The position numbers and the translations under genes were made by a program. From contig NZ_LWRV01000091.1 of the NCBI RefSeq assembly GCF_009372215.1, forward strand, positions 1 to 64,000: DNA of 64,000 nt, given 5' to 3'. This document shows positions 56,962 through 64,000 of the stretch, piece after piece. Each line of letters starts with the position of its first letter. The first letter of the stretch is position 1. The notes beneath the pieces were generated by a model, which was not told the origin of the DNA, did not search any database, and saw only the letters and a list, made by a program, of their open reading frames with translations. The stretch comes from Acinetobacter portensis (GTDB lineage Bacteria; Pseudomonadota; Gammaproteobacteria; Pseudomonadales; Moraxellaceae).

Positions 56962-57963
56962 ATGAATACCAAACGCAATCTTTACAAAGACTTTGAACAT
57001 CCATTTGCACAATTTGTTCGTATTATTGGTAAAGGTAAAAATGGTGCACGTTCGCTGACTTATGATGAAGCCTATCAAGCTTTCTCAATGATTCTAAAAG
57101 ATGAAGTTTTAGATGTTCAACTTGGCGCATTTTTAATGTTGCTTCGGGTAAAAGAAGAATCTGTCGATGAACTTACAGGCTTTGTGCAAGCCACTAAAGA
57201 TCAGCTTAACTTCAAACCTTTGGATGTCGATTTAGATTGGTCATCTTATGCAGGTAAACGTAAGCACTACCCTTGGTTTTTACTTGCAGCACTCACACTT
57301 GCAAAACAGGGCTATAAAGTAGTGATGCATGGTGCTTCTGGGCACACAATAAATCGTTTATATACAGAACAAGTTTTAGAATTCTTAGAATTTCCTATTT
57401 GCCAGAATTCCGATGATGTTGAAACACAACTTCAAGAAAAAAACTTTGCTTATTTACCACTCGAGGTTATTTCGCCTATTTTAAGTGATTTAATTAACCT
57501 GAGAAATGTAATGGGACTTCGCTCACCTATTCATACGCTTGCACGCTTAATTAATCCATTTAATGCAAAAGCGACTATGCAAGCAATTTTTCATCCTGCT
57601 TATAGAAGTTCACATCAACAAGCTGCATTTCAATTAGGCTATAAAAATAGCGCAGTGATTAAAGGTGAAGGTGGTGAGTTTGAGCGTAATCCAGATGCGA
57701 AAACTTTAATTTGTGGCATTCATAATGGTGAATTATACGAATACGAATTACCAAAATTAACAGATAACCGTAGCCCAACCGAAGAAGAGCTGAATTTAGA
57801 TATCTTTAAAGCGGTTTGGGATGGCAAACAACATCATGAATATGGCGAAATTGCTGTTGTAGAAACCATGGGCATTGCTTTATATACCATGCAAGCTTGT
57901 TCAAATTTTGGAGATGCAATGGATAAAGCAAAAGAACTTTGGAATAGTCGTTTTATTAAGTAA
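56962..57963 (+). CDS. ybiB: TrpD2-like protein YbiB
   Basis: A 333-aa protein with the fold of anthranilate phosphoribosyltransferase. I choose the ATG at 56962, where the family N-terminus NLYKDFEHPFAQFVRIIGKGK begins (quoted in part); an ATG at 56947 adds five residues. LTYDEAYQAFSMIL and VQLGAFLMLLRVKEES are the helical part, and MHGASGH takes the place of the PRPP-loop GTGGD, so the transferase reaction is not expected. E. coli YbiB binds nucleic acid. A helical hairpin follows the gene. Confidence 0.86.
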   Translation: MNTKRNLYKDFEHPFAQFVRIIGKGKNGARSLTYDEAYQAFSMILKDEVLDVQLGAFLMLLRVKEESVDELTGFVQATKDQLNFKPLDVDLDWSSYAGKRKHYPWFLLAALTLAKQGYKVVMHGASGHTINRLYTEQVLEFLEFPICQNSDDVETQLQEKNFAYLPLEVISPILSDLINLRNVMGLRSPIHTLARLINPFNAKATMQAIFHPAYRSSHQQAAFQLGYKNSAVIKGEGGEFERNPDAKTLICGIHNGELYEYELPKLTDNRSPTEEELNLDIFKAVWDGKQHHEYGEIAVVETMGIALYTMQACSNFGDAMDKAKELWNSRFIK

Positions 57964-57997
57964 TGAATACATTATTTGAATGACTGAATCATAAAAG

Positions 57998-58038
57998 GAT
58001 TGAAAATCACTCAAATTAAATGCAAATGATTTTCAATC
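57998..58038 (+). terminator. Hairpin after ybiB
   Basis: GATTGAAAATCA (57998-58009) pairs with TGATTTTCAATC (58027-58038) around a 17-base loop, 35 bases after the stop. There is no T-tail, so its strength as a terminator is unclear. Confidence 0.5.
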
Positions 58039-58187
58039 TCCTTAATGGAAAGTGCATGATTTTTCAACGATCATTATGTTTGTTTAATTTTTTAAATTGT
58101 AGAAACCGCCCATCAATATCACTATGAAATTCACATAACATTTAAAATAATTAACGAAACTCATAAAAACGTATTTATATATTTAAA

Positions 58188-58745
58188 ATGAAATTAATTA
58201 CTTTATTCAGCTTCATTCTTTTACTTAGCGGTTGTTCAGCAATGAGTATTGAGGAATGTAAGGTTGCTCACTGGGAAGATGTTGGTTATAACGATGCTTC
58301 ACGCGGATACGATAAATTAAGATTTGCACGTTATACCAAAGCATGTGCCAAAGGAAATATTGTCCCAAATCAAAGCCGTTATGACACAGGTTATGATGCA
58401 GGATTAAAACTCTACTGCACCCCTCAAAATATTTTTGATCGAGGTCTTTACGGGAGTGGCAACTACACCATTTGCCCTGCCGACGAACACTCATACTTAA
58501 AACCATATTCTGATGTTAGTTATGCTTACTACAAAGCAAAGGATGAAAAAAAATCATTACTTAAAGAAATTGATCGTTATGAAAAATTACTAGAAAACAA
58601 AGATATTAAAGAAGATCTTAAAAAGTCCTATAAAAGTAGCTTGAGTAGTTTAGAAAACAAACGTGGTCGTATTATGAGAAATTTCTATGATGCAGAAGAT
58701 AGAATGGAACGCTTTAAAAGAGCAAAAAATCTGGACTCTTGGTAA
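58188..58745 (+). CDS. DUF2799 lipoprotein
   Basis: A 185-aa lipoprotein: signal sequence 1-15 with lipobox LLSGC (C16), so it is membrane-anchored after export. The DUF2799 part shows WEDVGYNDASRGYD, then KACAKGNIVPNQSRYDTGYDAGLKLYC with the family's aromatic/Asp/Gly spacing (quoted in part). The last ~70 residues are a charged coiled coil (LLKEIDRYEKLLENKDIKE, NKRGRIMRNFYDAEDRM). The function of the family is unknown. The ribosome site is weak. A single-gene unit before a bidirectional terminator. Confidence 0.83.
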   Translation: MKLITLFSFILLLSGCSAMSIEECKVAHWEDVGYNDASRGYDKLRFARYTKACAKGNIVPNQSRYDTGYDAGLKLYCTPQNIFDRGLYGSGNYTICPADEHSYLKPYSDVSYAYYKAKDEKKSLLKEIDRYEKLLENKDIKEDLKKSYKSSLSSLENKRGRIMRNFYDAEDRMERFKRAKNLDSW

Positions 58746-58788
58746 CTTACTTTTCTAATTAAAATCACTTTTTAAATCCATCATTCAC

Positions 58789-58819
58789 AAAAAAGCCCGA
58801 TTAAATATCGGGCTTTTTT
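58789..58819. terminator. Bidirectional terminator, DUF2799 gene and yeaC
   Basis: Left arm A6 plus GCCCGAT (58789-58801), loop TAAAT, right arm ATCGGGC plus T6 (58807-58819). Confidence 0.9.
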
Positions 58820-58851
58820 GCTTAATTGAATCATCAATTCAAAGATTTTGA

Positions 58852-59115
58852 TTAAACAAAACGAATCGGTTTAAACTCTTCTTCAACATGTGAATCGCAA
58901 TGTTCATCTTCTTCTTTCGTACCACGATCAATATAACCACTACGCTCTGTTTCAGGAAGATTTTTCATTTCCCATGCGTAAACTGCTTGCATACAAATTT
59001 GACGTTGTTCTTTCGTTAATACAACACCATTTGGCCATTTACCAATTTCAATTGCAGTTTTTAAACGACCAACAATTTCAGGATCGAGTACCGCTAGCAT
59101 TTGTTCAATATTCAT
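58852..59115 (-). CDS. yeaC: YeaC-like DUF1315 protein
   Basis: An 87-aa protein of DUF1315 (E. coli YeaC): MLAVLDPEIVGRLKTAIEIGKWP, GVVLTKEQRQICMQAVYAWE (quoted in part) and an acidic tail (KEEDEHCDSHVEEE). No function is known. Its ATG overlaps the nadK stop in the sequence ATGA (59112-59115), so translation is coupled to nadK and the two form an operon. Family and coupling suggest a shared transcript rather than a shared reaction. Confidence 0.88.
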   Translation of the reverse strand: MNIEQMLAVLDPEIVGRLKTAIEIGKWPNGVVLTKEQRQICMQAVYAWEMKNLPETERSGYIDRGTKEEDEHCDSHVEEEFKPIRFV

Positions 59116-60020
59116 GATTCATCCTGTTGTTGCAAAGATTCAAAATCTTGATTCCATCCTAACTTGGTACGACAAGCCATGTAAAAGTCGTATCCTGGTG
59201 GATGGAGTAAATTTAATTTATAAGGATGTTTACGGATATGTAACGTATCACCTACACCCAATGAAACACTTTGTTGACCATCGGCACTGACCATTGGCAT
59301 CACACGGTTTTCACGAACTTCAATTTTAATTTCGCTTTGTCCACCCACTACAATGGGGCGAGAAGACAATGTATGCGGATGCATAGGTACAAGTGCAATT
59401 GCATCCATACTCGGATGTAAAATTGGTCCACCGCCCGATAAAGCATATGCGGTTGAACCTGTTGGCGTAGAAACAATTAAACCATCGCTATGCTGACGAT
59501 ACACATGCTGACCATCGATACTTAAATCGAAATCAATCATATGTACGGTTTTACCGTGCAAAACAACATCATTCAGTGCAATGGCTTCATAAATAATTTC
59601 ACCCTTTGAACGCACTTCCATTTCAAAAAGGAAACGACGATCTAACTGAAATTGACCCTTTAAAACCTGATCGAGTTTAAAGATCACTTCAGTAGGTTTG
59701 ATGTCGGTTAGAAAGCCTAAACGACCACGGTTTACACCTATCACAGGCGTATTAAATTTTACTAAAGCACGTGCAGCATGTAGTAATGAACCATCACCAC
59801 CAACCACAATCACCAAATCAACCACTTCACCAAGTAAAGCACGACTCACAGTTTGCGTATTTTTATACGATACAAGCTCGGCAGTTTCCGAGTCAAAAAC
59901 TGGATGTAGACCAATACTAATTAAATGGTCATGAATAAGACTAATAGTTTCTACAACTGAAGATTTATCGGGACGTCCAATTAAACCAATGTTACGAAAA
60001 TTCTTATGTGAAATTTGCAC
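59112..60020 (-). CDS. nadK: NAD kinase
   Basis: A 302-aa enzyme that makes NADP from NAD with ATP or polyphosphate. The catalytic GGDGSLLHAAR (near 75) and the NAD-site segments NRGRLGFLTDI, LNDVVLHGK and TPTGSTAYALSGGGPI are intact. The start is a GTG at 60020 with a modest ribosome site (GGAGCG). It is translationally coupled to yeaC by a 4-base overlap. It is divergent from ponB. Confidence 0.95.
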   Translation of the reverse strand: MQISHKNFRNIGLIGRPDKSSVVETISLIHDHLISIGLHPVFDSETAELVSYKNTQTVSRALLGEVVDLVIVVGGDGSLLHAARALVKFNTPVIGVNRGRLGFLTDIKPTEVIFKLDQVLKGQFQLDRRFLFEMEVRSKGEIIYEAIALNDVVLHGKTVHMIDFDLSIDGQHVYRQHSDGLIVSTPTGSTAYALSGGGPILHPSMDAIALVPMHPHTLSSRPIVVGGQSEIKIEVRENRVMPMVSADGQQSVSLGVGDTLHIRKHPYKLNLLHPPGYDFYMACRTKLGWNQDFESLQQQDES

Positions 60021-60207
60021 CAGCGATATCGCTCCACTACGATTCGTTATCTATAATATCACTATCACAGAAGATTTAAAAAAATTAGGACGAGAAATTT
60101 ATCTCAGTAATACATGAGTTTTTTGTGTTTATAAACATATTAATCATTGCAAATTGATTAAAAGCTTCGCATGATTAGCGTAATTTACTAATATTTAATT
60201 CTGATAT

Positions 60208-62595
60208 ATGAAGTCTGAACGTGGCATTGGCATATTTGCCCTTCTTTTTTGTATTGTTGTTATCGGCTTATTTGTAGCTTTCAGTATCTACTTGATTCGT
60301 ATGGATAACATTGTTCGTGACAAATTCGAAGGAAATCGATGGGATATTCCTGCAAAGGTTTTTGCTCGTCCTTTAGAAATTTATAGCAATGCCCCCGTTA
60401 GCCAGCAAGACCTTCTTCAAGAATTAAATTTCTTGGGTTATAAAAACTCAGATAACTATACAAAAACAGGTAATTACACAAATTCAGGTAATTCTGTTTA
60501 TGTACATACGCGTGGCTTCGATTTTGGCGATAGTGTTGAACCTGAGCAAATTTTAAAAATTTCATTTAATGAAAATAATATTTCTGAAGTGAGTGCAACA
60601 AAACCCTCTTCAACAGGTATTGCACGTTTAGAGCCTATGCTCATTGGTGGTATTTACCCTCAGCACAATGAAGATCGTGTACTTACAAAATTAGACAAAG
60701 TACCAAAACCACTGATTCAAGCATTAATTGCAACAGAAGATCGCAATTTCTATAGCCATCACGGTATTTCTATTCGTGGTACAGCTCGCGCACTTGTGAG
60801 TAATGTGACGGGTGGTAAACGTCAGGGCGGATCAACGCTCACTCAGCAATTGGTTAAAAACTTCTATTTATCTCCTGAAAGAACGTTAAAGCGTAAAGTA
60901 AATGAAGCATTAATGGCTATTCTCATTGAGCTTCACTACGACAAAAATGAAATTTTAGAAGCCTACTTAAATGAAGTGAATTTAGGTCAAAATGGTAGCT
61001 ATTCTATTAATGGTTATGGTTTGGCAGCACAATTTTACTTTGGTATGCCCCTTCGTGAATTGAATATTGCCCAACAAGCGTATTTAGTCGGTTTAGTTCA
61101 GGGACCAAGTTTATTTAACCCATGGAAAAACCCTGAAGGTGCGCTTAAACGTCGTAATATTGTTCTAAATAATATGCTAGTGATGGGCTATTTAACCGAA
61201 GATCAATATGAAACTGAAGTTGCTCGCCCACTCAATGTCATTGATAAGCCAACTTTAGGGCCTTCTCGCTTCCCAGATTTCATGGACATCGTGCGTCGCC
61301 AATTACGTGCAGAATACCAAGAAAGCGATTTAACCAATCAAGGTCTTCGTATTTTCACCACGCTAGACCCTGTTGCTCAGACCAATGTTCAAAATGCGTT
61401 TAAATCTTCTGTTGCTCGTTTAGCAAACGGAAATCCTAAACGCTTAAAAGATCTTCAAGGTGCTGTTGTCATTACGCATCCTGAAAATGGAGAACTTGTT
61501 GCTGCTGTAGGTTCAACTCAAGACTTTACTGGCTTTAACCGTGCATTAGATGCGAAACGCCAAGTTGGCTCATTATTAAAGCCTATTATTTACCTCAATG
61601 CTTTAGACTCGGGTCGTTATAATTGGGCAAGTCAAATTGAAGACAGCTACATTAGCATTCCTTCAAATGGTAAAAATTGGACACCGAAAAACTATAGTGG
61701 TGGTGAACATGGCGTAGTTCCTATGGTTCAAGCGCTTGCAAACTCTTACAACCTTTCTGCGGTTCGTTTAGGTCAAGAATTTGGTGTAAGTAGTTTCCGC
61801 AACCAACTCATGAAATTTGGTATCGATGGTAATAAAATTCCAAGTTATCCATCAACGTTCTTAGGTGCTGTAGATTTATCACCTTTAGAAGTTCTTGGTA
61901 TTTATAACAACTTCGCAACTGGCGGTTTCCAATATCCTGTGAGGTCTATTCGTACGGTTGTGGATGCAAAAGGTCGTTTACTAGATCGTTACAGCTTAAC
62001 GGTTCAACAAACCATGAATCCGTCTTCTGCATATATGTTGAATTACGGTTTACAACAAGTTATTGCCTCAGGTACGGGCCGTTCTGCAAATGCATCTTTA
62101 TCGCCTGCTTTAAAACTTGCAGGTAAATCTGGCACAACAAACGATACCCGCGACTCTTGGTTTGCAGGCTATTCAGGTAATTATGCCACTGTCGTTTGGC
62201 TAGGTTTAGATGACAATGCAGTTACAGGATTAACAGGCTCTACAGGCGCACTTCCTGTGTGGTCAAATGTAATGAAACAGCTTCGTCAAAAACCTGTGAA
62301 TTTACGCCAACCTGACGATGTTCAATGGTTATGGTTAGATCGCTATTCGGGTTATTTATCTGCACCAAATTGCGAAGGTGCAATGCATGTTCCTGTTCTA
62401 CGAAATAAAGCGCCAAGTCAGGCAACTGAATGTGGATTGCCTTATTATGATACGGGCGCATCTTACAACTCTAATACGCAAATGAACGATGAAAATACTG
62501 AAGAATCTGACAGTATTGAAAATCTCATTCGCGAGAGTGATAGCACGGATGAAAATGGTGGACGTGTTATTTCTAGCGGTGGATTTTTAAATTAA
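60208..62595 (+). CDS. mrcB: Penicillin-binding protein 1B
   Basis: A bifunctional class A PBP of 795 aa that polymerises and crosslinks peptidoglycan at the inner membrane. A signal anchor (about 6-30) is followed by a UB2H-like region, then the glycosyltransferase domain with the catalytic Glu of ATEDRNFYSHHG (E177) and RQGGSTLTQQLVKN. The transpeptidase has the active Ser in VGSLLKP (S455) and KSGTT (640-644). The tail is acidic and likely disordered (EESDSIENLIRESDSTDENGG in part). A lipoprotein gene follows after 10 bases. Weak ribosome site at the ATG. Confidence 0.96.
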   Translation: MKSERGIGIFALLFCIVVIGLFVAFSIYLIRMDNIVRDKFEGNRWDIPAKVFARPLEIYSNAPVSQQDLLQELNFLGYKNSDNYTKTGNYTNSGNSVYVHTRGFDFGDSVEPEQILKISFNENNISEVSATKPSSTGIARLEPMLIGGIYPQHNEDRVLTKLDKVPKPLIQALIATEDRNFYSHHGISIRGTARALVSNVTGGKRQGGSTLTQQLVKNFYLSPERTLKRKVNEALMAILIELHYDKNEILEAYLNEVNLGQNGSYSINGYGLAAQFYFGMPLRELNIAQQAYLVGLVQGPSLFNPWKNPEGALKRRNIVLNNMLVMGYLTEDQYETEVARPLNVIDKPTLGPSRFPDFMDIVRRQLRAEYQESDLTNQGLRIFTTLDPVAQTNVQNAFKSSVARLANGNPKRLKDLQGAVVITHPENGELVAAVGSTQDFTGFNRALDAKRQVGSLLKPIIYLNALDSGRYNWASQIEDSYISIPSNGKNWTPKNYSGGEHGVVPMVQALANSYNLSAVRLGQEFGVSSFRNQLMKFGIDGNKIPSYPSTFLGAVDLSPLEVLGIYNNFATGGFQYPVRSIRTVVDAKGRLLDRYSLTVQQTMNPSSAYMLNYGLQQVIASGTGRSANASLSPALKLAGKSGTTNDTRDSWFAGYSGNYATVVWLGLDDNAVTGLTGSTGALPVWSNVMKQLRQKPVNLRQPDDVQWLWLDRYSGYLSAPNCEGAMHVPVLRNKAPSQATECGLPYYDTGASYNSNTQMNDENTEESDSIENLIRESDSTDENGGRVISSGGFLN

Positions 62596-62605
62596 AGGTT
62601 GTTCA

Positions 62606-63157
62606 ATGTATAAATTTTCGATTGCTACATGTGTTGTTCTAGGTTTAGTCGGTTGTCAAAATTTACCGTCTAAACCTGAGCCTAAAAAAGCTGAATCTGC
62701 ATCTAAGCCTCAGGTCAAAGAATACCGAAATGAGCATGGCGTCGTTATTAAAACGTATGAGCTAGATGAAATTAAACGGGAGAAATTACATACAGCCCCT
62801 CCCTCATCGAATAACAAACAAAAGTTGGAAGATGGTGAGTCATTACCTGCTTATAAAAGTTTAATGAGTCAAGCAAAAACAAGCTATAACGCAGGTCAAT
62901 TCAATAAAGCTGAAGGTCTTATTCTTCAAGCTCAACGCCTTGCCCCACAATCTGCCGATACTTATTTGTATTTATCGCTCATTTCTTTAGAAAAAAATAA
63001 TGCGAAAAATGCAGAATCTTTGGCAAGACGTGGTCTGAGCTTTGCGCAAACCAACACAATGAAGCGCCAACTTTGGTTGACTATTAAACGTGCTGCGCAA
63101 AAGCAAAATAATACAAAAGCCGTTTTAGAGGCAAAAAATGCATTAAAGTCACTTTAG
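62606..63157 (+). CDS. lpoP: TPR lipoprotein, probable PBP1b activator (LpoP type)
   Basis: A 183-aa lipoprotein: signal peptide with lipobox GLVGC (C17), a flexible Pro/Lys/Glu-rich spacer (18-85), and tetratricopeptide repeats from about 90 (YKSLMSQAKTSYNAGQFNKAEGLILQA in part, SADTYLYLSLISLEKN). It begins 10 bases after mrcB, with AAAGG six bases upstream, so it is in the same operon. In Pseudomonas and Acinetobacter, LpoP, a TPR lipoprotein encoded beside PBP1b, is its outer-membrane activator. Location, lipobox and TPR support that role here. The terminator hairpin overlaps the stop codon. Confidence 0.85.
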   Translation: MYKFSIATCVVLGLVGCQNLPSKPEPKKAESASKPQVKEYRNEHGVVIKTYELDEIKREKLHTAPPSSNNKQKLEDGESLPAYKSLMSQAKTSYNAGQFNKAEGLILQAQRLAPQSADTYLYLSLISLEKNNAKNAESLARRGLSFAQTNTMKRQLWLTIKRAAQKQNNTKAVLEAKNALKSL

Positions 63158-63172
63158 ACTTTAATGCATTTT
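63135..63172 (+). terminator. Terminator hairpin over the lpoP stop
   Basis: A perfect 15-bp stem: AAAATGCATTAAAGT (63135-63149) and ACTTTAATGCATTTT (63158-63172), with the TAG stop in the 8-base loop. The left arm is coding sequence. Confidence 0.75.
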
Positions 63173-63198
63173 CAATTTTCGAATCATAAAAATACAGA

Positions 63199-64000
63199 TT
63201 AAAAACTTCTAATTCCCGCAACACCATAAGCATGATGTTTGATGGCTTCATCTAAATGATTTGGTGATAATCCACCTAGTGCATATACCACCATATTCAC
63301 CTGAGACGCCATATCAGCGAAAGTTTGCCATCCTAAGCCTTGTGCATCGGGATGTGTTTGGGTTGCCAATACCGGGCTTAAAAATGCAGCATCGCAACCA
63401 ATTTGCGCTGCATGCTGTAAAGCTTCTAAATTATGACAGGCCACAATATATCTTTTTGAGCGAATTAAATCTTTCTGATGTAACTGTAAAAGTTGATTTT
63501 GCTTGAGATGAATGGTCTGAATTGCATTTTGATGTAGATCTGTCAATGTATTCCAAACCTCAACATTCACGATGAGTTTAGCCAGTTTTTCAACGCTATA
63601 TTCAGCCAAAGCCTCATTCATATTTTCTGTTGTATTGGTACGCCAATACAATAAACGATCACTCGCCAAATCATTTAAAACAGATAAATCTTCACTAATT
63701 TTAATAAAGCGTTGCCAATAAAGGCGCTTTACAATGGTCGCATTGGCTTTAGGGAAATTTAATTCAACTAATTTTTCACGTGATACCCACATCCACGGCG
63801 CTGCAATTTTTTGGCTTTGTTCTGTAGATACATCACTAATAAAAAAATGTAGCTGCACGATCACATCATCATATTCATGACGAATAAAATCGAATTGGCT
63901 CCAACTTTTTATATTTAAGCCTACTTCTTCAAAAATTTCACGACGACACGCTTCCACAGGCGTTTCCCCTGCTTCAACCTTTCCACCAGGAAATTCATGT
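63199..64000 (-). CDS. mutT: Nudix hydrolase fused to a TenI/ThiE-like domain (cut by right edge)
   Basis: The protein enters from the right edge, so its start is not seen. The first visible part is the Nudix box: G-x5-E-x7-REUxEExGU is met exactly by GKVEAGE..REIFEEVGL, so metal-dependent hydrolysis of oxidised nucleotides (8-oxo-dGTP, MutT type) is expected. From about residue 120 of the visible part a thiamine-phosphate-synthase-like (TenI) barrel follows, ending YALGGLSPNHLDEAIKHHAYGVAGI (quoted in part). This fusion is common in Pseudomonas-like bacteria. The role of the TenI half is unknown. The gene symbol is by family. Confidence 0.88.
   Translation of the reverse strand, partial: HEFPGGKVEAGETPVEACRREIFEEVGLNIKSWSQFDFIRHEYDDVIVQLHFFISDVSTEQSQKIAAPWMWVSREKLVELNFPKANATIVKRLYWQRFIKISEDLSVLNDLASDRLLYWRTNTTENMNEALAEYSVEKLAKLIVNVEVWNTLTDLHQNAIQTIHLKQNQLLQLHQKDLIRSKRYIVACHNLEALQHAAQIGCDAAFLSPVLATQTHPDAQGLGWQTFADMASQVNMVVYALGGLSPNHLDEAIKHHAYGVAGIRSF

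Noticed and set aside
1-64000. tRNA or rRNA genes, CRISPR arrays, intact insertion sequences or prophage genes
   Set aside because: I saw no tRNA-like TpsiC arms in plausible context, no regularly spaced repeats, no transposase and no phage structural or integrase genes.

Overview
The window looks like a chromosomal segment from an Acinetobacter-type gammaproteobacterium (Moraxellaceae). The evidence is low-GC, A/T-ending codon use, a dat-ddc 1,3-diaminopropane pair, a tyrA-aroA gene fusion inside a pheA-hisC-tyrA/aroA operon, a ponB gene followed by a TPR lipoprotein of LpoP type, and many small proteins of DUF families common in that genus. I cannot name the species. Almost all of the sequence is housekeeping or core-like DNA. 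I see no rRNA, tRNA, CRISPR array, prophage or intact insertion sequence.

Layout. 1-5.9 kb: a frameshifted amidohydrolase running off the left edge, then ddc and dat on the minus strand, a periplasmic SIMPL protein and a PAP2 phosphatase. 6-10 kb: polyphosphate kinase 2, proB and obgE. 10-12.2 kb: a PhzF-like isomerase, an HxlR-type regulator and a divergent QorB-like reductase with a motif-rich shared promoter. 12.2-19.7 kb: an extended GAPDH, a large unknown helical protein, a RarD-like transporter, a lipocalin and uvrB. 19.9-24.8 kb: a protein with a macro-domain-like N-terminus, a tandem-sensor diguanylate cyclase, an aspartate aminotransferase and a YagU-like protein. 24.8-33.3 kb, mainly minus strand: rapA, an RluA-family pseudouridine synthase, a decayed EntB-like protein, a GlcG/HbpS protein, hemL, thiE and a DUF962 protein. 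33.5-38.4 kb: a CYTH/CHAD protein, a DUF4209 (RNxxxHG) protein of different codon use, an unknown protein and a DUF3144 protein. 38.5-45.2 kb: two tandem M16 metallopeptidases and a second PhzF paralogue. 45.4-49.3 kb: a SlyD-like FKBP, an HD-domain protein, yaaA, a hydrolase and a PaiB-like flavoprotein. 49.4-53.9 kb: the aromatic amino-acid operon. 54.3-58.7 kb: a DJ-1/PfpI protein, an acyl-CoA dehydrogenase remnant, dctA, ybiB and a DUF2799 lipoprotein. 58.8-64 kb: yeaC-nadK, ponB-lpoP and a Nudix-TenI fusion cut by the right edge.

Genes that probably act together: dat and ddc make 1,3-diaminopropane. pheA, hisC and tyrA-aroA carry chorismate and prephenate to phenylalanine and tyrosine. 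ponB and the lipoprotein form a cell-wall synthase and its activator. hxlR and qorB probably form a redox-responsive pair. Most transcription units end in clear hairpin terminators, many placed between convergent genes.

The most likely places for something poorly described are the DUF4209/HEPN-like gene with a long inverted repeat over its stop codon (35.1-37.0 kb), the orphan EntB-like carrier protein (28.6-29.3 kb), the repeat boxes upstream of dat (4.17-4.22 kb) and the amidohydrolase frameshift inside a perfect palindrome (0.51-0.53 kb). None of these amounts to a demonstrated new system.
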